A DNA stretch of 64,000 nt from Streptomyces hundungensis. Lineage in GTDB: Bacteria; Actinomycetota; Actinomycetes; Streptomycetales; Streptomycetaceae. This document shows, piece after piece, positions 49,243-56,648 of the stretch. Location: positions 7,688,001 through 7,752,000 of the forward strand of contig NZ_CP032698.1 of the NCBI RefSeq assembly GCF_003627815.1, read 5' to 3'. The position numbers and the translations under genes were made by a program. The notes beneath the pieces were generated by a model. That model was not told the DNA's origin and searched no databases. It saw only the letters and a list, made by a program, of their open reading frames with translations. Numbering within the stretch: the stretch's first letter is position 1; the number at the start of each line of letters is the position of its first letter.

Positions 49243-51363
49243 TTACGCGATCACATCGGCCGGGCACAACCGGCGCGGCGCGCCGCCCTTGAGGACCGCG
49301 TCCACACAGCCGCCCGGGAGGCCTTGATGAGCGGCGGTGCCGAAGTTGGCGGTGACCGTCAGCGTGCCGCCTCCGAAGACGGTGCGCTGCACGGCGCGGT
49401 CGGCCGTCAGCCACGCGAAGGACGTCAACTCCTCGGTGCCCGCAGCCTCGTGCAGCGGAGCGAAGTATGTCTGGAGCGCCGCCAGTTCGCGCAGGTTCTG
49501 CTCGCCGCGCCGATCCGTGTCGCTGAGGACGAAGTTGAGCGGGGTGTTGTAGAGCATGGCCAGGAGCGCCCGGGTCGGCTTCTGCTCGGGGAGCTTGCCG
49601 AACGGCAGCTCCCAGCGCTCCACGTTGATCAGTGAGCCGTGCAGCGCGGTCTCGTACAGCGGCACCCGGTAGGCGGGGTCGTACATGGCCTTGAGGGCAT
49701 CGGCGACCGCCCTCCGGTGTGCCGGTTGGAAGTCGCTCACGCGAACCGGCTTGAAGAACGTGTCGGGGGCCGCCGCCGGGAGGTAGCCGCCCCAGGCCGT
49801 GTCGTCCTTGGGCTGGTCGGGGGCGCTGTCGAAGTGCCCGGTCTCCATCGGCCAGAGCCGGCCGTCGACCGGGGTGCCGGAACCGTGGTCGAAGGCGAGG
49901 ACCCGGTTGGCCCAGGACCCGGCGGACTCCGAGCCCAGCACCAGCGGCGTAGGCCTGGCGCCGTCGAAGGTGCCGTCGCTCAGGCGTCCCATGCGGGCCA
50001 GCCGGTTCGCCCGGTCCTGGGCCATGGTCATGGGGTGCCCGGCGTCGTGATCACGGAAGAGCTCGCCCGCCGCGTCCACGTCCAGGAAGTAGCTGTCCGC
50101 GCCGTTGGCGACGAGCGAGCGGGTGCGGTCGGCGAGGTAGTGCCGCTGCGGCTCGGCCTGCTCGAAGGCGGCTGAGCTGAGGTAGCAGCCCTGCTGGTGG
50201 AAGCCGGGCTGTGGGGTGCCGTCGGCCCGGCGCACGCAGAACGCGGGGTGGACGCCGTCGGGCCAGACCGCGTTCGGGGGAGTGTCGGGACCCTTGTCGC
50301 GCCCGTTGGCGAACGAGTCGTACGGGCCGACCAGATAACCGGCCCGCGCGGCCGCCGCCACGCTCGCTGGCGACATGGGGTCGTCGTCGGCGTCGTACCC
50401 CAGCCAAAGGCGGGAAATCCCGGCCGACTTGAGGCGTTCCACACCGGCCGCCGTACGGTCACCGCCCCACGCGTAGGCGTGGAACGCGCCGAGCAGCCGG
50501 CCCGTCCGCGGGTTCTTCCGGATCTTGTCGCGCAGGCTGCCGAGCTGCCCGTGTTCGGCCAGCCAGTGCCGGTAGTCGATGGCGGGCGCGACGGGGGAGC
50601 CGTCGGTGAGGGCGAAGGCGACGGTGTAGGCGCGGGTCGCGTTGCCACCGGAGAAGGAGTGCCGGGCGGTGGCGTGCAGTCGTCCGCCGTGCGAAGCGTA
50701 GGCCAGGGAGGTGTCGATGTCGGTGGGCGTGAGGTAGCTGACACCCCGCCCGGTACCGAGGGTGTATCCCCACACGGGGAGCGTGAGTTGGGACGCCATG
50801 TCCTCGTCGGAGCCCGCGAGTTGGCCGTGCGGCCCGTTCCAGAAGGGGTCCGCCACCGGGAGTGACAGGCCTTCGCCGCGCGGGAGTTGGAGGGCCGTGG
50901 ACGCGGGGTCGGCGCCCGTGACCGGCCAGGCGATGGTCGTGTCCCGGTCGGCGGTGAGGCTGACGAGCAGCCTGCCGTGCTCCGCGCGCGCCTCGGCCCG
51001 CAGGCCCCGCCCGGGGTAGGACCACCGGACGGTCTGCCCCGACACCGTCACATGCCCCGGCCTGCCCGGGGCGTTCGCGGCGGGGTCGGACAGGCGCAGG
51101 GTGTGTCCGTCGCCGGTGCGGGCGTCGATGCGCAGGGTGGTCGGGTCGACGATGGCGGTACCCCCGGCGACGGCCACCTCCACGCGCCCGTCGCGCAGCC
51201 GTACCCCCGCGGTCCCGGCGGGATTGGCTGCCGCGGCCGGGGCGAGGGCGGTCACCAGGGCGGTGGTGAGGGCGAGGGTGAGAAGGGTGCGGTGGATGCG
51301 GGGGGTGGGGGATGGGGCCTGGCGCGTGGAGAGTTGGAGGCCTGTGTTGGTGTCCATGTCCAT
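49243..51363 (-). CDS. Secreted glycoside hydrolase, GH101/GH129-like (family uncertain)
   Basis: A 706-residue exported enzyme. A signal peptide (RTLLTLALTTALVTALAPAAAA) ends near residue 45. An N-terminal beta-rich part (about 50-260) is followed by a barrel-like region with GISRLWLGYDADDDPMSP, DSYFLDVDAAGELFRDHDAG (likely catalytic Asp cluster), VLGSESAGSWANRVLAFDHGSG and FVLSDTDRRGEQNL. The DVD and GSESAGSW segments recall the GH101/GH129 retaining endo/exo-alpha-N-acetylgalactosaminidases, but I cannot confirm the family. Two cysteine pairs (FCVRR/GCYLSS, GCVDAV/LCPADV) may be disulfides. It is convergent with the adenosine deaminase, seven bases apart. Confidence 0.75.
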   Translation of the reverse strand: MDMDTNTGLQLSTRQAPSPTPRIHRTLLTLALTTALVTALAPAAAANPAGTAGVRLRDGRVEVAVAGGTAIVDPTTLRIDARTGDGHTLRLSDPAANAPGRPGHVTVSGQTVRWSYPGRGLRAEARAEHGRLLVSLTADRDTTIAWPVTGADPASTALQLPRGEGLSLPVADPFWNGPHGQLAGSDEDMASQLTLPVWGYTLGTGRGVSYLTPTDIDTSLAYASHGGRLHATARHSFSGGNATRAYTVAFALTDGSPVAPAIDYRHWLAEHGQLGSLRDKIRKNPRTGRLLGAFHAYAWGGDRTAAGVERLKSAGISRLWLGYDADDDPMSPASVAAAARAGYLVGPYDSFANGRDKGPDTPPNAVWPDGVHPAFCVRRADGTPQPGFHQQGCYLSSAAFEQAEPQRHYLADRTRSLVANGADSYFLDVDAAGELFRDHDAGHPMTMAQDRANRLARMGRLSDGTFDGARPTPLVLGSESAGSWANRVLAFDHGSGTPVDGRLWPMETGHFDSAPDQPKDDTAWGGYLPAAAPDTFFKPVRVSDFQPAHRRAVADALKAMYDPAYRVPLYETALHGSLINVERWELPFGKLPEQKPTRALLAMLYNTPLNFVLSDTDRRGEQNLRELAALQTYFAPLHEAAGTEELTSFAWLTADRAVQRTVFGGGTLTVTANFGTAAHQGLPGGCVDAVLKGGAPRRLCPADVIA

Positions 51364-51411
51364 GGCGCAGTGGTAACGAAGAGTTGTAAGAGAGCCCTAA
51401 GAAATGTGCGC

Positions 51412-51435
51412 CTAAGGGGCTAAGGGGCTAAGGGG
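51412..51435. repeat. Three perfect 8-bp repeats CTAAGGGG
   Basis: CTAAGGGG three times head to tail, 49 bases upstream of the glycoside hydrolase start. It is a short array, possibly a slippage product. Confidence 0.7.
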
Positions 51436-51474
51436 ATTCGGGGGATCCGCCACGTCAGGCTGAACCGCCTCCAT

Positions 51475-51503
51475 GCGGGTCGGCGGGTCGGCGGGTCGGC
51501 GGT
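51475..51503. repeat. Tandem CGGCGGGT repeats
   Basis: GCGGGT followed by two full CGGCGGGT units and a partial one. It lies between the ABC operon end and the hydrolase promoter. Confidence 0.6.
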
Positions 51504-51521
51504 GCGCGGGGCCGAGGGTAC

Positions 51522-52145
51522 TCAGCCGGTCCGGACCCTGAAGCGCCGGTCGCGGAAGAAGCTCACGACGCCGATCGTCGACACGAGGACGGCGATTCCC
51601 CAGGATTGCGGGTCGTACGGTGACCGGCCCGCCCAGTCCCAGGGCAGGTGGTGGCCTGCCGTGTCCTGGGCGAGATACGTCATGGGAAAGACGCTGCACG
51701 CGGGCAGTATCCATGACAGCCCCCAGCCGAACAGGCGTCCCGAAACCAGAGCTATGCCCACGTCGCCGAGCATGGCCCGGAGGTGCTGAGCGGCCGGCGC
51801 ATGTCCAGCGATGCCGAAGATCGCGGCGGAGGCGGCCAAGGCCAGCAGACAGGCCGCCAGCAGATGTCGGGTTCTGTAGTGCTGGAAGCCGATCGCGCCC
51901 GCTTCTTCGAATGAGCCCATACGACTGCTGAAGCTCTGCCCGACCAGTACGGCAATGACCAGGGCCACTTCGTGTTCGAGCGGGAAGCTCGACGATCCGC
52001 CGGGCCGGATCGAGGGGAAGGCGACGGGCCGGGTGCCGAGAGTGACGTCCGCCAGGAGAGCGAGGGCGAAGAGCGCCGCGGACGAACGGATGGCATGCGC
52101 GCGCAGATACAGCGCGGTCGTTGTCAGGGCGCTAGCAGAGCGCAT
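51522..52145 (-). CDS. Membrane protein, second permease of the peptide ABC operon
   Basis: A 207-residue protein with about five helices (SSAALFALALLADVTL, EVALVIAVLVGQSFS, HLLAACLLALAASAAIFGIAG, ALVSGRLFGWGLSWILPAC, SWGIAVLVSTIGVVSFF). It has no enzyme motif. ATG at 52145 overlaps the stop of the preceding membrane-protein gene by 14 bases, so it is coupled to it and is probably a second transmembrane subunit of the same ABC system. I know no named family for it. Confidence 0.72.
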   Translation of the reverse strand: MRSASALTTTALYLRAHAIRSSAALFALALLADVTLGTRPVAFPSIRPGGSSSFPLEHEVALVIAVLVGQSFSSRMGSFEEAGAIGFQHYRTRHLLAACLLALAASAAIFGIAGHAPAAQHLRAMLGDVGIALVSGRLFGWGLSWILPACSVFPMTYLAQDTAGHHLPWDWAGRSPYDPQSWGIAVLVSTIGVVSFFRDRRFRVRTG

Positions 52146-53382
52146 CGCGAACCACGGCCCACTGCGACAACGCCCATGCGTTTTGGCGCTCGGCCGGAAG
52201 GCCGAGGACTCTTTCCACCGCCGCCATATCGACCCCCGGCGGCTCGCCATGCATTCCGGCCGGCCGGACTCCACCGTAGATCCGCATGGCCAGCCACATG
52301 GTGACGTTGCCGGAAGCGACCATGGCGGGCTCGGGCAAGGTGCTCGACGGGGTGCAGTCGTGCGGTCGCGTGTGACTCAGAATGGCACCCGCCATCGATT
52401 CCGCGGGATCCCACATCGACCCTTCAAGGACATAGAAAGAGGTGACGCTCATTTTCTCCCGGGTCAGGCCCTGTTCAGTGAACAGCGGTGGACTGACGAA
52501 GGGAGCCGGTAGCGCCGCCGCGCGATCCGCCATCGCCGTGGCAGTGCCGAGATACTTCGAGTCCTCCGACCAGAAGCAGAGCTTCGGCACGGTCTTCGTG
52601 CACACTTGACGCGCTTCCGCCGGATTTCGCACGCCCTGTACCGGGCCTGCCACCAGGAGGAGTCCCAGAACGGGAAGCATGGCAGCCAGGAACACGCCTC
52701 CAGGGCGAAAGGCGCGGGCCGCGCGATGCGTATAGGAGTAGTGCAGCGCCAGGCCGCCTGCGCCCATGATCACCAGGACGCAGGCGAAACGGGCCAACAG
52801 CGGAAGGGTCCCCACGCGCAGAAAGGGCGCACCCGACGTCGTGAAGAGACCCAGCGCGTTCTGATCGCCCAGCCACGTCACGCACGCCAGGCATAGCAGC
52901 CCCGCGATCGCGGAACCCCCATAAGGGGCTGAAATGATTCGACCGATGGCATGGCCGATGGCTGCGAAAGAAACCACCAGTGCGAGCCCGAGCGCTATAT
53001 AGCTGGGCCAGAGGAACCCGGAGCCGTGCACCCCGAGCTCCGACGCCGTAGCCGCAGCGAGACACCCGGCAAGGTAGACGCCGACCACGTAGCACAAGGT
53101 CGAGGCCAGCTGCACGAGGTTCGGCAGCCAGATCGCTCTGGCCGCCCCCAGCAGGAGATCATCGGCACCTCGCCTCCGGGAGCGCCCCGAAGCCCAGGCG
53201 CTCGCGGCCGCCGCGGCGGGCCCGAAATAGAAGGCGGGGATCTGTGCCTGAACGCTCGTCTGTGGCCATTCCCCCATCCAATAGCGGCTGCGGCCGAATA
53301 TCGCGAGAAGATCGACGGCCAGGAGTACGGGAAGCCACCACCGCAAGGGGGAGCGTCTGATCTCTGTCATGAAGATCCTCAT
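52132..53382 (-). CDS. ABC-transporter permease-like membrane protein
   Basis: A 416-residue protein with six or seven helices in residues 1-265 (WWLPVLLAVDLLAIFG, LASTLCYVVGVYLAGCLAAA, YIALGLALVVSFAAIGHAI, IAGLLCLACVTWLG, FACVLVIMGAGGLALHY, GGVFLAAMLPVLGLLLVAG), then about 150 residues outside the membrane with two Cys (QVCTKTVPKLCFW). ATG at 53382 overlaps the ATPase stop by four bases. Together with the ATPase it forms an ABC-2-like exporter or an immunity/resistance pump. The extracellular domain is unusual for ABC-2 permeases. Confidence 0.75.
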   Translation of the reverse strand: MRIFMTEIRRSPLRWWLPVLLAVDLLAIFGRSRYWMGEWPQTSVQAQIPAFYFGPAAAAASAWASGRSRRRGADDLLLGAARAIWLPNLVQLASTLCYVVGVYLAGCLAAATASELGVHGSGFLWPSYIALGLALVVSFAAIGHAIGRIISAPYGGSAIAGLLCLACVTWLGDQNALGLFTTSGAPFLRVGTLPLLARFACVLVIMGAGGLALHYSYTHRAARAFRPGGVFLAAMLPVLGLLLVAGPVQGVRNPAEARQVCTKTVPKLCFWSEDSKYLGTATAMADRAAALPAPFVSPPLFTEQGLTREKMSVTSFYVLEGSMWDPAESMAGAILSHTRPHDCTPSSTLPEPAMVASGNVTMWLAMRIYGGVRPAGMHGEPPGVDMAAVERVLGLPAERQNAWALSQWAVVRDALC

Positions 53383-54158
53383 ACGAGGTGCTCCATCCCG
53401 GGCTTGAGGAGTCCTAGGTATCCGCGTTCGAGCTGGGTTTCGCCTGGCGACCGCCCAGGGGCGAAGGCGCACAACTCGCCCTGCGTACCGCGGAATCGGA
53501 TGCACCCCTCGGCCATCACGGCGATCTCGGAGCAGATCGAGGCAACATCCTCGATGAGATGCGTGCTCACGACGACCGCGGTGTCCCCGAGGCCCCTCAT
53601 CAACTCCCTGAATTCCACACGCTGCGCCGGATCCAGCCCCGCCGTCGGTTCATCCATGATGACCAGCCTGGGTGCTCCGACCATGGCCGCGGCTATACCG
53701 GCCCGTCGGAGCATGCCGCCGGAGAGCGCGCCCATCTTCTCGTTCGCGCGGCCCATGAGGCCGACCCGCTCGATCGCGTCAGCCGTGTCCTTCGGCCTGC
53801 GTCCGGCGGGTGTGTCGCGAAGCCAGGCGCAGTATTCGACGAATTCGCTGACTGTGAAGCCGGGATAGTAACCGAAGTCCTGCGGCAGGAATCCGATGTT
53901 CCGGCGCGCCTCACGAGCGGCACGCGGTGAATCGATGACCTCACCGAGGATCTCGATCCTCCCTTTTCGCGGCGGCAACACCGTTGCCAGGCTTCGCAGA
54001 AGCGTGGTCTTGCCCGCGCCGTTCGGCCCAAGGAGTCCCAGAACGCCGGCCTCGATCTCGATCGTGAGCCCTGCTATGACCGGATTCTTGGAGTACCCCT
54101 GAACCAGATCGGTCACTCGCGCCACCACATCGGATGCTGCTTCCCGAGCGGAATCCAT
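53379..54158 (-). CDS. ABC-transporter ATP-binding protein
   Basis: A 259-residue ABC ATPase with all motifs: Walker A LLGPNGAGKTTLL, Q-loop FLPQDFGYYPGF, signature ALSGGMLRRAGIA, Walker B RLVIMDEPTAGLD and switch histidine VVVSTHLIED. It belongs to the drug/antibiotic-exporter group that pairs with ABC-2 permeases. ATG at 54158 follows GAGGGGGAAACC. It starts about 100 bases after the small secreted protein gene and overlaps the permease gene by four bases, so all four genes form one operon. Confidence 0.95.
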   Translation of the reverse strand: MDSAREAASDVVARVTDLVQGYSKNPVIAGLTIEIEAGVLGLLGPNGAGKTTLLRSLATVLPPRKGRIEILGEVIDSPRAAREARRNIGFLPQDFGYYPGFTVSEFVEYCAWLRDTPAGRRPKDTADAIERVGLMGRANEKMGALSGGMLRRAGIAAAMVGAPRLVIMDEPTAGLDPAQRVEFRELMRGLGDTAVVVSTHLIEDVASICSEIAVMAEGCIRFRGTQGELCAFAPGRSPGETQLERGYLGLLKPGMEHLV

Positions 54159-54256
54159 GGTTTCCCCCTCACGGTTCGGACGATGACGATGGATGCGCCA
54201 GGCCCGGGGCGCCACCGCCCCGGGCCCGACGCTGTGGGGGATATCAGGCGGGAATA

Positions 54257-54604
54257 TCAGGTGGTGTACTCGACACGCGAGCGGCTGACGTGCCAACTAC
54301 AGTCCAGCTGCCCCCAGTTGTCGAAGACCGACCCCCTGGTGGTCCAGATCCAGCCGGAGACCTTGTCCGCCTCGAAATCACACGACGCGTGGTTCCGGAC
54401 GGCGCCGTCCATCTGGATGCTCGGATTGGTGCAGTGCGCGTTGGTGCCCGTGCTGCCCCACGTCGAGTAGCACCCGTTGGTCGTCCCACTCGTGCCCGAC
54501 GCGATGGCGGCCGGGGCTATCCCCGCGACAGCCAGGACGGAAAGTCCGCCGATCGCGACGGATCTGCGTAGTCCACTGAACGTCACCTTGCGGTTGCGCA
54601 TCAT
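54257..54604 (-). CDS. Small secreted four-cysteine protein, candidate cargo of the ABC operon
   Basis: A 115-residue precursor. A Sec signal peptide (RRSVAIGGLSVLAVAGIAPAAIA) ends near Ala35/Ser36. The mature 80-residue protein has four Cys (45, 58, 75, 102) and five Trp, with NGCYSTWGSTGTNAHC and LDCSWHV as landmarks; two disulfides are likely. I do not recognise the family. ATG at 54604 follows GGAGGAAACC. It heads the operon with the ABC ATPase and two membrane proteins, so it may be an exported bacteriocin-like or signalling protein, the ABC genes giving immunity. That is inference. Confidence 0.78.
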   Translation of the reverse strand: MMRNRKVTFSGLRRSVAIGGLSVLAVAGIAPAAIASGTSGTTNGCYSTWGSTGTNAHCTNPSIQMDGAVRNHASCDFEADKVSGWIWTTRGSVFDNWGQLDCSWHVSRSRVEYTT

Positions 54605-54764
54605 GGTTTCCTCCGTTGACGGTGGATGAATCCCTTGCCGGGCCGTCACTGATCGCACCGCCCCCCGGCAAGGGCGTGAGACGGCGCACGACGGTGGGAG
54701 CTCGCGGCCCGCCGGCGACGGCTGACCACCCGTGGAAGACGTTACGTAGGAGGATCCTTCGACC

Positions 54765-54800
54765 GTCCTGGATGCGTCCTGGATGCGTCCTGGGTTCATC
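54765..54800. repeat. Tandem GTCCTGGATGC repeats in the operon promoter region
   Basis: Units GTCCTGGATGC at 54765-54775 and 54776-54786, then GTCCTGGGTTC at 54787 onward and a related CCAGGGTTCG. They lie about 160 bases upstream of the small secreted protein and of the divergent ATP-grasp gene. The arrangement resembles direct-repeat binding sites. Confidence 0.6.
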
Positions 54801-54931
54801 CAGGGTTCGTTCTGGCCGCAGCGGGGCGCGCCCGTAAATGGGGGGCCGCACAAGGATGTTGTGTGCGAAGGTGCGCGGCGGGGCGGCGCCCGTCGCGGGC
54901 GGAGCGCGGAGTACGACAGCCGGAGGGGCGC

Positions 54932-55825
54932 ATGGGAACGGCACGGGTCGCGATCGTCACGAGCGACATGGGACTCATCCACGACATCGACCTGCCGCTC
55001 GTCCTGGCCGGACTACGGGCCCGGGGTCTGGAGGCAGAGGCGGTCGCGTGGGCCGCGGACTCCGTCGTGTGGGGCGACTACCACCTCGCGGTCATCCGCT
55101 CGACGTGGGACTACGCGGACAGACTCGACGAGTTCCTCACCTGGGCCGACACCACGGCCCGCGTCACCCACCTCGCCAACCCGGCGTCGCTGGTGCGCTG
55201 GAACAGCGACAAGCGCTACCTCCTGGAGCTCGCCGGGCGAGGCGTCCCCGTCGTGCCCACGCGCGTGCTCGAACCCGGCGACCCGTGCGACGAGGGCGAC
55301 TTCGCCCACCCGCACGGCGTGGTGGTCAAACCCGCCGTGTCCGTCGCCGCACGGGACACCGCACGCTACGAGCCCGGCCGTACCACCGACGCCGTGGCCC
55401 ACGCGCGGGCGTTGCTCGCCCAGGGCCGTGCCGTGATGCTCCAGCCGTATCTGCGCCGGATCGCGGAGGGCGAGCGCGCCCTCGTGTTCGTGGGCGGCAG
55501 CTTCAGCCACGCCCTGCGCAAAGGGGAGGTACTGACCGAGCCGGGCGTGATCGACAACTCCCGCGAGCCGCACCCCGACCTCGTGCAGCACCGGCCGGCC
55601 GAGGCCGAACTGGTCACCGCCACCGCCGCGTTGGAGGCGCTCCCGGCCGCGCCCGCCCCGCTCTATGCCCGGGTCGACATCGCCCTGGACGACACCGGGG
55701 CGCCCGTCCTCATGGAACTGGAACTCATCGAGCCCTATCTGTTCCTTCACACCACCGCGTCGGGGCTCGAGCGGCTCGTCGAGGCGGTGGCGGTGGCGGC
55801 CCAGGCCCGGCTCACGGCGCGATGA
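54932..55825 (+). CDS. ATP-grasp domain protein
   Basis: A 297-residue protein related to ATP-grasp ligases such as the glutathione-synthetase-like group. RVAIVTSDMGLIHDIDLPLV and HLAVIRSTWDYADRL mark the N-terminal domain, HGVVVKPAVSVAARDTARY the lysine strand, AVMLQPYLRRIAEGERALVF and LYARVDIALDDTGAPVLMELELIEPYLF the metal-binding end (Glu-Leu-Glu). The start ATG at 54932 follows CGGAGG. It is divergent from the small secreted protein and its end overlaps the PAS-LuxR gene by 14 bases. It is not closely similar to the pair at 4.5-6.3 kb. Substrate unknown. Confidence 0.87.
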   Translation: MGTARVAIVTSDMGLIHDIDLPLVLAGLRARGLEAEAVAWAADSVVWGDYHLAVIRSTWDYADRLDEFLTWADTTARVTHLANPASLVRWNSDKRYLLELAGRGVPVVPTRVLEPGDPCDEGDFAHPHGVVVKPAVSVAARDTARYEPGRTTDAVAHARALLAQGRAVMLQPYLRRIAEGERALVFVGGSFSHALRKGEVLTEPGVIDNSREPHPDLVQHRPAEAELVTATAALEALPAAPAPLYARVDIALDDTGAPVLMELELIEPYLFLHTTASGLERLVEAVAVAAQARLTAR

Positions 55826-56543
55826 GGCCGCCGGCCGGTTCCGGAGGCCAGCGTCCGGGGGCCAGTACACCCAGCGCGTAAGCCTTCGCCACCAGAGCCG
55901 TACGGCCCTGGACGCGCCAGCGCTGGGAGAGGCGGGTCAGGTGGTAGTTGACGCCGTCGACGGTCAGGCCCAGCGCCTTGCCGATCGAGGCCGTCGTCGC
56001 ACCAGACGCGGCCAGCGCCAGGATCCGGGCCTGAACCCCGCTCACCGAACCCCCCGGGACGGGCGGCGGTTCGGGTTGCTCGTCCCGTACGTACAGCATG
56101 GCGAGCAGTACCGGTGCGGGCTCGGGGACCGTCATGATCGGGTCGATGGTGAACTCGCCCTCGCGTTCCGGGCCTTCGTGGCCCGCCCGCCAGGTCACCT
56201 CGATGGGATAGCGCGAGGTGCGGCCCGTGCGCAGCGCCCTGACCAGCCGGTCGAGCTGCTCCTCGGAGCGGGGTGTGAACCGCTCGCGCAGGGGGCGGCC
56301 GCGCAGCCGGCCCGGGGTGGTGCCCCACTCGGCGGCCATCGCCGGATTGGCGACGTGCACCTCCCCGTAGATCGAACAGACCGCGATCGGCAGGGGAATG
56401 CGGTCGAGCAGGGTCAGGAAGTGGTTGCGCCACGCCCCCAGGTCGGCCGCCGCCGCCTGCTCGTCGGCCGTGACACCGGCCCTCGCCTGCTCGTCGGCCG
56501 TGACACCGGCCCTCGCCTGTTCATCGGTCACGTCCCGTGTCAC
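55812..56543 (-). CDS. PAS domain LuxR-type regulator
   Basis: A 243-residue regulator. Residues about 35-160 form a PAS domain (HFLTLLDRIPLPIAVCSIYGEVHVANPAMAAEWG), and the C-terminus is a LuxR helix-turn-helix (VSGVQARILALAASGATTASIGKALGLTVDGVNYHL). A duplicated ten-residue segment DEQARAGVTA near the N-terminus comes from a 30-bp DNA duplication. GTG at 56543 is chosen because AGGAA precedes it at a good distance; ATG at 56600 is a poorer start. It is divergent from the self-sufficient P450, and an inverted repeat lies between them, so P450 control is likely. Confidence 0.82.
   Translation of the reverse strand: MTRDVTDEQARAGVTADEQARAGVTADEQAAAADLGAWRNHFLTLLDRIPLPIAVCSIYGEVHVANPAMAAEWGTTPGRLRGRPLRERFTPRSEEQLDRLVRALRTGRTSRYPIEVTWRAGHEGPEREGEFTIDPIMTVPEPAPVLLAMLYVRDEQPEPPPVPGGSVSGVQARILALAASGATTASIGKALGLTVDGVNYHLTRLSQRWRVQGRTALVAKAYALGVLAPGRWPPEPAGGLIAP
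56461..56520. repeat. Two 30-bp direct repeats inside the PAS-LuxR gene
   Basis: 56461-56490 and 56491-56520 are identical except at the last base; a diverged third unit follows at 56521. Each codes for a ten-residue unit in frame, so the gene stays open. Confidence 0.9.
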
Positions 56544-56587
56544 CGCCCCATTCCTGGCCCGTCCGCAAGGGCCGGACGCGAGAAACC

Positions 56588-56605
56588 ACTGCACAATCAT
56601 GCAGT
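56588..56605. promoter_or_regulatory. Inverted repeat in the P450/regulator intergenic region
   Basis: ACTGCA (56588-56593) and TGCAGT (56600-56605) are perfect arms around CAATCA. It lies 43 bases upstream of the P450 start and 45 upstream of the regulator start. Binding by the PAS-LuxR protein is inference. Confidence 0.5.
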
Positions 56606-56648
56606 CGCGGGCCCGGAGGAGGCACACCGGGAGGGTGAGGCTTGAGCC

